NCBI GenBank assembly: GCA_964579675.1
Contig: CAZOIA010000053.1
Coordinates: forward strand, 1 to 28,576
Source: CAZOIA01 sp964579675
GTDB lineage: Bacteria > Planctomycetota > Phycisphaerae > UBA1845 > PWPN01
Length of the DNA: 28,576 nucleotides
Direction: 5' to 3'
The notes under the pieces are model-generated. The model worked only from the letters and a program-made list of their open reading frames with translations, was not told where the DNA came from and did no database searches. Shown here piece after piece: positions 1 through 7,070 of the stretch. Position 1 is the stretch's first letter, and each line of letters starts with the position of its first letter. The position numbers were made by a program, and so were the translations under genes.

Positions 1-362
1 TCTTGTGGCGGGCGGGAAACTGCACAGCGTACTTCTTCCCGGAGGCGGGAGGCGCGTACGAGTACGCCCAAGTCACGTTCCCAGAGGTTGAGTTTCACAC
101 CTTCCGCGTCGAGTCCGCTGGGGCTCTCCATACCCTGTACGTGGATGGTAACTCCGTGCTTTCAACAGACCTACAGTCTCCGGCAGGCTTGACGACTAAG
201 GTCGTTTTCGGCTTTACCAAGCAATTCGATAATGTGCCGACGGAGAGTGAGTGGGACTACGTATATGTAGGGGACGTCCCCGAACCTTCAACAATGCTCC
301 TGGTGACTGCGGGGCTGGCCCTTGCGCGTCGGCGGAGAGGACTCAGATCTGGACCGCGGTGA
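1..362 (+). CDS. PEP-CTERM sorting-domain protein, C-terminal part (5' end outside window)
   Basis: This is the C-terminal 119 or so residues of an exported protein; the open frame runs into the left edge, so the true start lies upstream. The visible part reads as the end of a beta-sandwich of LamG / concanavalin-like style (a run like FRVESAG..HTLYVDG..V), followed by VPEPS, a hydrophobic helix (TMLLVTAGLALA) and an Arg-rich end (RRRRG). That tripartite tail is the PEP-CTERM signal, which is recognised by exosortase in bacteria that make exopolysaccharide. No exosortase gene is in the window. The ligand and role of the N-terminal domain cannot be told from this fragment. The tail assignment is firm; the fold of the rest is an inference. 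Confidence 0.8.
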   Translation, partial: LWRAGNCTAYFFPEAGGAYEYAQVTFPEVEFHTFRVESAGALHTLYVDGNSVLSTDLQSPAGLTTKVVFGFTKQFDNVPTESEWDYVYVGDVPEPSTMLLVTAGLALARRRRGLRSGPR

Positions 363-407
363 TCTACGAGACAGAACGCTTCGAGAATGGTTCTTGATTC
401 GGAGGGT

Positions 408-416
408 TAAGGAGGT
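408..416 (+). promoter_or_regulatory. Strong Shine-Dalgarno sequence
   Basis: TAAGGAGGT lies 5 bases before the ATG at 422. It is an almost complete anti-16S match and fixes the start of the secreted protein. It is one of the strongest ribosome binding sites in the window. Confidence 0.75.
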
Positions 417-421
417 ATCAC

Positions 422-1465
422 ATGGTCTCCCTGGAAATGAGGATGTTGCTGGCCTGTCACTTGGTTTTGCTGACGTGCGCTTCCGCTCCGCTTTGGGCGG
501 ACTGCAGCGGCATTAGGGTGGAGCGAAACGGCGAGGTGCGGTCGTATCCGCCAGGCCCCGGCTGCGATGGGCTACTGAACGAAGTATCCGTGGGAGAGAC
601 TACCGTTACGTTTCTTGACCTGGCACGTTCATACAATGGCCAAGACAGCACGGTGTATTACATCTACGTGAACTACTCTACACCCGTGACGGTCAGGATG
701 GGTGCGGGCTCGAACCCTCAGAACAAGAACATCGCCGTCAGCCTGCGGTACGGACAGGGCAGCAGCAGTTGGGTGCCCTTCACGTCCGTAGACATCGATC
801 TGTCTGACTGCCAATCTTCACATGTTCTCACGAGCTACGTCGGCGATCCCAGTGAGACCGATCCTTTCGTTTCTGACGTCACACAGGTCAGAGCCAACGG
901 CGAGTGCTCGCTTTGGGTCAAAGGGGACGTGACGGGACCGATCGAGTGCGAGTGGATCCTTCAGACCGTGATCATCCGACGCCTCACCTCGACCGGCTCA
1001 GTTGTCGTTAATGGTGACATCGCTGACCTGACCGTCGGTCAGCCTGAAGGCGACTATTGGGGCCCTCAGGCGTGTGAGGGTTTGATCTCCTGCACCGGCT
1101 CAGTGACGGACCGGCTCAGGATCTTCGGCACGCTCATACATGGGACAGGCCTGACGGGCACGATCGACGTGGGCGGGGATATTGCCGCCTCGGTCTTGGA
1201 CTTCTTCATCACCGAGGGCTCGACCGCGGGAGCCTGGGTCCACGTGGCCGGTGACGCCCTCGGGGACGTCAGGCTTCTCTCGAACTTCCAGGGCGACATC
1301 TGCGCCGCGAACCTGGATTCGTCGAACGTCATGTGTCAGCCGAACATTCACATTGAGCCCGGCTGCGAGGACGGCGTGTTCCAGGGGACGTGGACAGTGT
1401 GCGAGGAGACGCCGTCGTGTTTGGCTTGTCCGGCCACGGAACCTGATCCGGCGGACGAAGCTTAG
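422..1465 (+). CDS. Secreted protein of unknown function, ended early by TAG
   Basis: This gene encodes 347 residues. The N-terminus is a signal peptide: hydrophobic MLLACHLVLLTCASAPLWA, with likely cleavage after ALWA-type residues near position 27. The body is rich in beta-type, Gly/Asp/Val segments with repeated V.GDI motifs (VVVNGDIADLTV, TIDVGGDIAASV, VHVAGDALGDV), as in repetitive beta-solenoid surface proteins, and has several Cys. I do not recognise a named family. The end, CPATEPDPADEA, is followed by TAG, and beyond the TAG the same frame stays open and encodes an FN3-like domain that survives intact in a second copy at 2886-3214, where the TAG position is CAG. The protein is therefore probably a truncated form of a longer protein that carried a C-terminal FN3-like module. 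Confidence 0.7.
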   Translation: MVSLEMRMLLACHLVLLTCASAPLWADCSGIRVERNGEVRSYPPGPGCDGLLNEVSVGETTVTFLDLARSYNGQDSTVYYIYVNYSTPVTVRMGAGSNPQNKNIAVSLRYGQGSSSWVPFTSVDIDLSDCQSSHVLTSYVGDPSETDPFVSDVTQVRANGECSLWVKGDVTGPIECEWILQTVIIRRLTSTGSVVVNGDIADLTVGQPEGDYWGPQACEGLISCTGSVTDRLRIFGTLIHGTGLTGTIDVGGDIAASVLDFFITEGSTAGAWVHVAGDALGDVRLLSNFQGDICAANLDSSNVMCQPNIHIEPGCEDGVFQGTWTVCEETPSCLACPATEPDPADEA

Positions 1466-1587
1466 GGGGTGGTGATCACCAAGATGCTGTTCTGGACGGC
1501 CGGGGCGATGGCCGACTCGCATGAGCTGTATCTGGGGACCGATCCGGGAAATCTGGAACTCAAAGGCAGTCTGGTCCATCCATTTTG
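1466..1587 (+). pseudogene. Cut-off FN3-like tail of the upstream secreted protein
   Basis: Directly after the TAG at 1463-1465 the same frame continues as VVITKMLFWTAGAMADSHEL and LYLGTDPGNLELKG, the N-terminal half of the FN3-like module common in planctomycete surface proteins. It stops matching at about 1587, where sequence belonging to the minus-strand PEP-CTERM gene begins. Ninety-six bases (1481-1576) are identical to 2972-3067. This is a remnant, not a gene with its own start. Confidence 0.7.
1481..1576 (+). repeat. 96-bp perfect direct repeat, copy 1
   Basis: Positions 1481-1576 are identical to 2972-3067, and the similarity continues at a lower level upstream to about 1397 / 2886. 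The two copies flank the PEP-CTERM gene pair. Perfect identity inside diverged flanks suggests recent duplication or gene conversion. Confidence 0.9.
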
Positions 1588-2090
1588 CAACCTCGGCGGC
1601 CGACGAGCCCGGTTCCCAGCAGCACCAGCATAAGGGATGTCGGTTCGGGAATGCCCATGAAGTCCCACCTCACGCTGACTCCCGGCTCATCGATGTAGAA
1701 CAGATTAAGGAGTACGCCGGTAACGGGAAGCGGCCAGAGATCCGTTGCGCGTTGGAAAACATCGTTTTCCGTCAGTGAGTTCACAATGACCTCGTGCCCG
1801 GCGGCGTCGGCAACCCGGATAGTCAATGTATCGCTCATCCCGTTGGTGGCAGTGGCAAGGAAACCGCCGAGATCCGGATCAGATGACAGGTCGTAAACGC
1901 CCGGCTGGGTGTACCAGTCACCGATCGTGTCGAAGTCATTACCGTATCCGATAGTGAGTTCATATCCCGTCTCGGGGTCGTAGGGATAGGGAGGACTTGC
2001 GAACGCATAGGGATCGCCATACCAGATCACTTCGTCGGCGTAGAGCGGAGCGGCAACGCAGAGGAAGAGGGCAAGAGCATACCGCGACAT
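1560..2090 (-). CDS. PEP-CTERM protein, paralogue B
   Basis: The gene encodes 176 residues from the ATG at 2090, chosen because it opens a clean signal peptide (MSRYALALFLCVAAPLYA) and aligns with the start of the neighbouring paralogue; the frame stays open upstream to 2354 without a sensible protein. The mature part is a beta-rich domain with the shared core DTIGDWYTQPGVYDLSSDPD, then the sorting tail IPEPTSLMLVLLGTGLVGRRG. The product is probably exported and processed by an exosortase. It is clearly homologous to paralogue A at 2158-2679. The last residues (KMDGPDCL) and the stop codon lie in the antisense of the FN3 remnant, so the original C-terminus was replaced at a junction near 1587. 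Function is unknown. Confidence 0.8.
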   Translation of the reverse strand: MSRYALALFLCVAAPLYADEVIWYGDPYAFASPPYPYDPETGYELTIGYGNDFDTIGDWYTQPGVYDLSSDPDLGGFLATATNGMSDTLTIRVADAAGHEVIVNSLTENDVFQRATDLWPLPVTGVLLNLFYIDEPGVSVRWDFMGIPEPTSLMLVLLGTGLVGRRGCKMDGPDCL

Positions 2091-2157
2091 CGGCGAAGCC
2101 TTTACTTGAACGCACCCCGCTCGGGGCCGGGGAATAAAGGAAGCCTTGCTGATGCTC

Positions 2158-2679
2158 TCAGTATCCCAACCACCGGCGGCCCCGGCGGCGAACCAGCCCG
2201 GCTCCGAGAAGGAGGAGCGGCAACGTCGTTGGCTCCGGCACGCCCAGGAATTGCCAGCCCATTGAAACCCCCGTGTCCTCGATCCTAATGAGATTGAGCA
2301 GCACACCGGTAACGGGAACCGGAAGTGAAGAAAGGTCAGCGACTTGAAAGACAAAGCTTTCCTCGTAATCGACCTCGAGCTTGTAGCCGCCGTTGTCTGT
2401 AAACCCTATCGTCAGTATATCGTCAATCCCGTTGGCTGCAAAACTGAGGAAGCCACTGAGGCCCGGGTCGGATGATAGGTCATACACGCCAGGCTCAGTG
2501 TACCAGTCACCGATCGTGTTCGACTCTTCCCCATAGCCCAGGGTCAGTTCATATGGAGTGCTGGAAGGGAGCGGGAAGTTTGGGTTTACCAAGCTGATAA
2601 TGTCCCCCGTCCAGATGACGTTGTCCGCGTAGAGCGGCCCTGCAACGCAGAGCAAGATGGCGATAGCGTATCTTAACAT
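2158..2679 (-). CDS. PEP-CTERM protein, paralogue A
   Basis: The gene encodes 173 residues and starts with a signal peptide (MLRYAIAILLCVAGPLYA), preceded on the coding strand by GGAGG about 8 bases upstream. The mature part shares the block NTIGDWYTEPGVYDLSSDPG with paralogue B and ends with VPEPTT, a Leu-rich helix (LPLLLLGAGLV) and RRRGRR, a full PEP-CTERM signal. It stands 67 bp upstream of paralogue B in the same direction, so the pair arose by tandem duplication and may be one transcript. The closest description is a small secreted PEP-CTERM protein of unknown role in the surface or biofilm matrix. Confidence 0.85.
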   Translation of the reverse strand: MLRYAIAILLCVAGPLYADNVIWTGDIISLVNPNFPLPSSTPYELTLGYGEESNTIGDWYTEPGVYDLSSDPGLSGFLSFAANGIDDILTIGFTDNGGYKLEVDYEESFVFQVADLSSLPVPVTGVLLNLIRIEDTGVSMGWQFLGVPEPTTLPLLLLGAGLVRRRGRRWLGY

Positions 2680-2885
2680 GGGTGAAGCCTCCGGTCACGT
2701 GCAGGGAATAAAGCGCCTCCCTCGGTACTCCACGGACAGCGCTGGCCTGGAGCGACGCTCGTCGAACCTGGTTCCGCTGTGTCTTATCGGCATTTCACTC
2801 GACCCCCGACGAGTGGCGATCGGCCAGCCCTGCTGCGGCCCGAGTCAGAAATGGGGACGCAGTTGGTTTTGCCACGGCAGGCGAA

Positions 2886-3214
2886 CGGTGTGCAATGACG
2901 CCCCGTCGTGTTTGCCCTGCCCGGCCACGGAACCCAGTCCGGCAGACGAAGCTCAGGACGTGGTGGTCACGAAGATGCTGTTCTGGACGGCCGGGGCGAT
3001 GGCCGACTCGCATGAGCTGTATCTGGGGACCGATCCGGGAAATCTGGAACTCAAAGGCAGTCTGGTCTATCCATTCTACGACCCGGCCGGCCTGGAGCCG
3101 AACACGCAGTACCACTGGCGCGTCGATGAAGTCAACGGCGGGGGCACGACCACGGGAGACGTCTGGACGTTCACCACGGCGGGCCCGCCTGGCCGACTGC
3201 CTCAGGTCCGTTGA
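2886..3214 (+). pseudogene. 5'-truncated copy carrying an FN3-like module
   Basis: The reading frame has no credible start: homology to the 422-1465 protein begins at about 2886 (TVCNDAPSCLPCPATEP), and the sequence before it is unrelated. It then encodes a complete FN3-like module: FWTAGAMADSHELYLGTDP, then LEPNTQYHWRVDEVNGGG and DVWTFTTAGPPG. The pattern distance word - YLGTDP - Y.WRVDEVN - W.FTT is typical of Ig/FN3-like repeats in planctomycete secreted proteins. It keeps CAG where the other copy has TAG. It is most likely a leftover of a duplicated or split gene, and expression is doubtful. Confidence 0.65.
2972..3067 (+). repeat. 96-bp perfect direct repeat, copy 2
   Basis: Identical to 1481-1576. 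It lies in the FN3-like pseudogene fragment. Confidence 0.9.
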
Positions 3215-3282
3215 CTGCCGATGCCAATCTGATACCCTGATCCCTGTGGGCAGTGACCTTTGCGCGGCAAGGCGTAATCCAG

Positions 3283-3369
3283 GGAGGCGTGGCCGAGCGG
3301 CTGAAGGCGACGGTTTTGAAAACCGTTAGGCGTGAAAGCGTCTCGGGGGTTCGAATCCCTCCGCCTCCG
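3283..3369 (+). tRNA. tRNA-Ser (anticodon TGA)
   Basis: The acceptor stem GGAGGCG (3283-3289) pairs with CGCCTCC (3362-3368), with discriminator G at 3369. The anticodon stem ACGGT/ACCGT (3310-3314 / 3322-3326) closes a 7-base loop TTTGAAA with anticodon TGA at 3317-3319, which reads UCA-family serine codons. A long variable arm (about 3328-3344) is the hallmark of class II tRNA-Ser. The T-arm has the loop TTCGAAT. CCA is not encoded. The tRNA is a single gene, not in a cluster. Confidence 0.95.
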
Positions 3370-3527
3370 ATTACCCCTGATGAAACCTCGCGAGGACAGG
3401 CACGCCGCCATCGACGATAAAGCATTCCCCTCCCGAAGACATTCTCGAATCTCGGCCGCGATCACCTGATTCTCCCCGTGTCGGTTACAGCAGTACGCCT
3501 GGAGGCACGAGCAGGTTTAGCGTTCGG

Positions 3528-4427
3528 TCACCTGAAGAGCTGATCACGGGCCGCCTCAGTAATGGCCACGACCGCGGGATGTTTGATCCGGCGCTCCACG
3601 GTAATAGCGTAGAACCGCTCGCTGCTGCCCTCGATGGAACCGATGGGCTCGACGTCGTAGCCGCCGGCGACCTCGTTTATGATCACGTCGTGAGCCGCAA
3701 AGAATCCCAGCCCCTGCTGACCGAACACCCTCATCAGCTCGATGTCCTCGAACTCGGCGACCACGCTGGGGCGAACGCCTACCGAGTCAAACCATTTCTC
3801 CAGCGTTCCCCGCATGGAGGCATTGTCTGTTGGAAGCAGTGCCGGCTTGCCGTCGAGCGATTGGGGAAAGCCATTCCGCAGTTCACGGGCCAGCGCCGGC
3901 GAGGCAAAGAAAGCGATACCACATTCACCGAGCAGGTGGCTGAACGCGCGGACCTTGATGTCGGGCCCGATTGGGGCGTCGGACAAAACGAGGTCCAGTT
4001 CGTGAATTGACAGTTGCGGGAGCAACTGTGTCGGCGTTCCCTCATAGCAGACGACGCGAACGGGGTCTGCCAGGTGAAAGACGGGCTCAAGGAGTCGGTA
4101 AGCGACGACCTTCGGCAGAACATCGTGGGCCCCAACGTTGAGCCGCAGCGACGGACCGCTTGATCCACCCTTCATTGCGTCCACAAACTCGCGGCCGAGT
4201 GAAAAGATCTCCTCGGCGTATCTATATGCGACCCGGCCGCTATCGGTGAGGGCAAGGCGACGCCCGACGCGCGCGAAGAGCCGCTCACCCAACGCCTTCT
4301 CGAGTTCACGCAACTGGGCCGATATTGTTGGCGGAGCCAGTCGTAGCTTTTCGCAGGCGGCCGCGATCGTCCCTTCTCGTGCGACAACCCAGAAGTAGAA
4401 CAGATGGTGATAATTGAGCCAGTCCAC
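3528..4427 (-). CDS. nhaR: LysR-family regulator, NhaR-like
   Basis: This protein has 299 residues, the normal LysR length. The N-terminus WLNYHHLFYFWVVAREGTI closely follows E. coli NhaR (INYNHLYYFWHVYKEGS), and the winged HTH runs over about residues 5-62 (AAACEKLRLAPPTISAQL, then GERLFARVGRRLALT). Further NhaR-like blocks are LDLVLSDAPI, GECGIAFF, LEKWFDSVG and RFYAITVERRIKHPAV in the ligand-sensing domain. In E. coli NhaR activates nhaA and responds to Na+. The start is GTG at 4427; it fits the family N-terminus and sits exactly where a near-consensus promoter would start transcription, so the mRNA seems leaderless. It is divergent from the stress-protein genes. No nhaA antiporter is in the window. 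Family assignment is firm; the regulon is inferred. Confidence 0.85.
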   Translation of the reverse strand: MDWLNYHHLFYFWVVAREGTIAAACEKLRLAPPTISAQLRELEKALGERLFARVGRRLALTDSGRVAYRYAEEIFSLGREFVDAMKGGSSGPSLRLNVGAHDVLPKVVAYRLLEPVFHLADPVRVVCYEGTPTQLLPQLSIHELDLVLSDAPIGPDIKVRAFSHLLGECGIAFFASPALARELRNGFPQSLDGKPALLPTDNASMRGTLEKWFDSVGVRPSVVAEFEDIELMRVFGQQGLGFFAAHDVIINEVAGGYDVEPIGSIEGSSERFYAITVERRIKHPAVVAITEAARDQLFR

Positions 4428-4433
4428 GCCGCG

Positions 4434-4462
4434 ATTATACGTCGGATTAAGCTAACGGTCAA
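4434..4462 (-). promoter_or_regulatory. Sigma-70-type promoter of the nhaR-like gene
   Basis: Read on the minus strand, TTGACC (4462-4457), a 17-bp spacer and a perfect TATAAT (4439-4434). The predicted +1 is base 4427, the first base of the GTG start codon, so there would be no 5' leader. Confidence 0.75.
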
Positions 4463-4477
4463 TTCCATATTTTCTAT

Positions 4478-4506
4478 TTGCCTAAGTGTGAATCGGGGGG
4501 TATATT
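4478..4506 (+). promoter_or_regulatory. Putative divergent promoter of the stress-protein genes
   Basis: TTGCCT (4478-4483), 17 bp, TATATT (4501-4506): 4/6 and 5/6 matches to consensus with ideal spacing. It faces away from the nhaR-like promoter, and the two -35 boxes are only 15 bp apart across the AT-rich stretch TTCCATATTTTCTAT, a natural place for a LysR-type operator. It would give a leader of about 340 bases. Confidence 0.5.
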
Positions 4507-4588
4507 GGTAGTACCGGCGGGGAGTTTCTTTACGGGAAAAGGCCCGGCAGGCGACGCACAGGTCCGCTTGTGGGGCGTCGTGGTGAGC

Positions 4589-4600
4589 CCCCTTCGGGGG
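4589..4600 (+). other. UUCG tetraloop hairpin in the leader
   Basis: CCCC-TTCG-GGGG forms a stable short hairpin in the 4513-4849 leader before the first stress protein. No U-run follows, so it is not a classical terminator. Confidence 0.4.
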
Positions 4601-4730
4601 AGCCGGTCGCGGCCCCCTGGATTAGGTGGTAGACTCACATGGCAACTAGTGCTAACGACCCAAGGCCGGCAGGCAATTCTCGAGGGGGCCCGGCAGAGGG
4701 AGTGCCGTCTCAGCATGGTTGAGCGGGCAT

Positions 4731-4765
4731 CCCCTGGCAGGCGAACAGGGGACAGGTTGCCAGGG
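4731..4765 (+). promoter_or_regulatory. Two mutually exclusive hairpins in the leader
   Basis: CCCCTG (4731-4736) pairs with CAGGGG (4746-4751). Alternatively CCCTGGCA (4732-4739) pairs perfectly with TGCCAGGG (4758-4765). The two stems use the same bases and cannot form together, an arrangement seen in attenuators. The element lies 84 bases before the start at 4850. Otherwise 4513-4849 holds no gene that I can support. Confidence 0.35.
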
Positions 4766-4849
4766 TGTCACTCGTCCAGCCGAAAGGCAGAGGCGGAATC
4801 GGAAACCAGCCCTTCAGCATGAGGCCGCATCCATGATGAGGAAACAGAC

Positions 4850-5815
4850 ATGGACCGCTTGAAGAACATCGTGGTTGGTGTCGATTTCTCACGGTCCTCC
4901 GAAAACGCACTTGCCCAGGCCATGCGTATCGCCCATTGGAACGCGGCGAAGCTGCACGTTGTCCACGTGATCGAGCCGTTGATCGCGACGAGCCTGGCCG
5001 ATGCTTACGGCGTTCCGGACGTGGATACGTGGGACGGCTTTGGGAGCGTAGCCCGTGAACGCACCGCTGCCATGATCTCCGCGGCCCGGGATCTCAACGC
5101 GCAGACCGCCCAGACGGGGCCCGTTCACGTGGAGATCGATGTTGAGATCCTGTTTGGCAATCCATTTGTCCACCTTCTGCGCGAGGTCCGGGACGTGTCC
5201 GCGGGATTGCTCGTGCTCGGCTCGCACGGTTCGTCCGATTCAAGTCAAGGTCCCGGTGGGCTCGCGATCAAATGTATGCGGAAAGCTCCGACGAACGTGA
5301 TGCTCCTTCGCGAAGTCAGGTCGGAACCGTTCAAGCGCATCGTGGCGTGCGTGGGCCTTTCCGACATTTGCCGTCTTGTGGTCGAGCAGGCGATCCGCAT
5401 CGCACGTCAGGATAAGAGTTCGCTGCGCGTGTTACACTTGTACAGACTGCCCGGGGAGGCTGTTCACGACGGGGCGCCAACGCCGGGAGCGTCGCCGGAA
5501 TCGCAACAGCAGTTTGAGAATCGCCTTGATGGGCACCTGAGAGAACTCCTTCCGCCGTTCGGGTCCGAAATGAGTGGATTGAAGGTTGAAATCCATCCTG
5601 CGGATACTCCGGACGAGAAGGATGGTGTCATTGAGTTTGTGAGGTCCTCGGCGGCAGATCTTGTCGTCCTCGGAACCCGTGGCCGCCCCGAGTTAAAGGG
5701 CACACCCAGCCCCACGACGGCGGAACGGATCGTGCGTGAAACGCCCTGTTCCGTCTTGGCGATCAAGCCGGAGGACTTCAAGTACGACGTCGGTGGAGCG
5801 TCCAGGAGGCGGTAG
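4850..5815 (+). CDS. Tandem-domain universal stress protein (first)
   Basis: The protein has 321 residues: two UspA domains (about 4-155 and 160-308), each starting with a beta strand of the form KNIVVGVDFS / KRIVACVGLS. Domain 1 keeps G124-x2-G127-x9-G137, close to the ATP-binding signature; in domain 2 only G275 and G278 remain, so ATP binding there is doubtful. Usp proteins are cytoplasmic stress-survival factors. The start is supported by GAGGAAA upstream and by the domain beginning at once. It is followed by another tandem Usp gene 134 bp downstream and is divergent from the nhaR-like regulator. Membership in the family is firm; the stress it answers is not known from sequence. Confidence 0.9.
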   Translation: MDRLKNIVVGVDFSRSSENALAQAMRIAHWNAAKLHVVHVIEPLIATSLADAYGVPDVDTWDGFGSVARERTAAMISAARDLNAQTAQTGPVHVEIDVEILFGNPFVHLLREVRDVSAGLLVLGSHGSSDSSQGPGGLAIKCMRKAPTNVMLLREVRSEPFKRIVACVGLSDICRLVVEQAIRIARQDKSSLRVLHLYRLPGEAVHDGAPTPGASPESQQQFENRLDGHLRELLPPFGSEMSGLKVEIHPADTPDEKDGVIEFVRSSAADLVVLGTRGRPELKGTPSPTTAERIVRETPCSVLAIKPEDFKYDVGGASRRR

Positions 5816-5949
5816 AGAGGATCGTACGCACGACGCTCGGGCGCACGAGTGGTGTGAAGCGCGAACAGGGGCCATAAGCGAATTGGCCGGCACCACTGCA
5901 ACCGAATAGATGAGCAGGGCACCCACCGCCAAGCGAAAGGGAGGTACGC

Positions 5950-6873
5950 ATGAAACAGTATCAGAGCATCCTGGTTTGCATTGACAAGCCCGATCGGGAT
6001 TGTCGGATGCTGGATTACACCGGGGCCATCTGCCGGGTGGCCGAAACGAAGAAAATTCATCTCTTGCACGTGGCCTCGGGGGCAGCGCCCGCTCCTAACG
6101 AAGCGGCGTCGGAAGGGTCGAGGCCCGCCGCGATCACCGCCGATACGTTGCGTGTACTGGCCGCGGAGCACCTGAAAGGACATGGCAACGAGGAACTGAT
6201 ATGCCAGGTGGTTACCGGAACACCGCTGGTTGAGATACTGCGATACGCGCTCGACAAAGAGATTGACCTGATCGTTGTCGGGCGTCACCCCGTTGACGGG
6301 GAGAAAGAAGAGCCGGGAGCAGTCCTGGCTCGGCGTATCACCCGCCAGGCCACCTGCTCCGTGCTGGTGTTGCCGGAAAACGCGCGGACCAAGGCCGACA
6401 AGATCCTCGTCCCCGTCCGGGATTCCCAGTGCTCAGCCAACGCCGTGGACAGGGCCTGTCGTATTGCCGCCGTTATCGACGGGACGGTCTGTTGCCTGAA
6501 CGTGTTCCCCGTCGGCAGCGGGCATTCCAGAGTGGGTTCGACGCTCGAAGAGCACACCGCCCTGCTGGAGAGAAATGCCAGGCACGAGTGTGAGAGACTT
6601 CTGGTCGGGGTGGACACCGGCGAAGTGAAGGTTGAGATCAAATGCGTGCCTGACCTTTACTCTCAGCCGGTGTCGATCATTCTGAACGAGATCGGGAACG
6701 AATCGGCTGATTTGGTAGTGATCGGCGCGCGGGGACGCACTGGAGCAGCGGGCGTCTTGCTCGGCAAGGTGACCGAAGAACTCATTCGTCAGAGCCCCGT
6801 AGCGGTGCTGGCCGTGAAGAAGAAGGGCGAATGCATCGGTATCCTCCAGGCGTTGTTGATCGTGGCCGGATAA
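5950..6873 (+). CDS. Tandem-domain universal stress protein (second)
   Basis: The gene encodes 307 residues with two Usp domains (about 5-142 and 149-290). The second domain carries the full ATP-type signature G259-x2-G262-x9-G272-K (VVIGARGRTGAAGVLLGK); the first is degenerate (VVGRHPVDG). The roles of binding and degenerate domain are thus swapped relative to the first Usp gene, which has its better motif in domain 1. GGGAGGT stands about 7 bases before the ATG. The C-terminus ends in a short hydrophobic extension (CIGILQALLIVAG). It is probably co-transcribed with the preceding Usp gene. Confidence 0.9.
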   Translation: MKQYQSILVCIDKPDRDCRMLDYTGAICRVAETKKIHLLHVASGAAPAPNEAASEGSRPAAITADTLRVLAAEHLKGHGNEELICQVVTGTPLVEILRYALDKEIDLIVVGRHPVDGEKEEPGAVLARRITRQATCSVLVLPENARTKADKILVPVRDSQCSANAVDRACRIAAVIDGTVCCLNVFPVGSGHSRVGSTLEEHTALLERNARHECERLLVGVDTGEVKVEIKCVPDLYSQPVSIILNEIGNESADLVVIGARGRTGAAGVLLGKVTEELIRQSPVAVLAVKKKGECIGILQALLIVAG

Positions 6874-6962
6874 GAAGTACACCTCAGGATCTGTTGAGTT
6901 CCGGAAAGCCTGCTCAAGGAGCGCGCAGCCATGTGCGCCAATTGACACCGATCGAGAAGAAA

Positions 6963-7018
6963 GGGGGCCGGCAGGGGTCGAACCTGGGGCCACGGGCTCG
7001 GACAAAGGATCGGCCCCC
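6963..7018 (-). other. tRNA-like fragment (T-arm and acceptor stem)
   Basis: On the minus strand GGGGCCG (7017-7011) can pair with CGGCCCC (6970-6964) like an acceptor stem, and CAGG-TTCGACC-CCTG (6986-6972) forms a T-arm with a consensus 7-base T-loop. Only about 24 bases lie between the 5' acceptor strand and the T-arm, too few for normal D- and anticodon arms. It may be a tRNA remnant, an att-site scar or simply a hairpin ending the Usp transcript. Confidence 0.3.
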
Positions 7019-7070
7019 GCGGTGCAAAGGCGAGTATGACGGCGGGAGCGATGGAGTATCGAGGTGCGGC

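Noticed and set aside
2657..2885. Coding region upstream of the second FN3 fragment
   Set aside because: The frame is open but overlaps the start of the PEP-CTERM gene on the other strand, lacks homology to the 422 gene and has no ribosome site.
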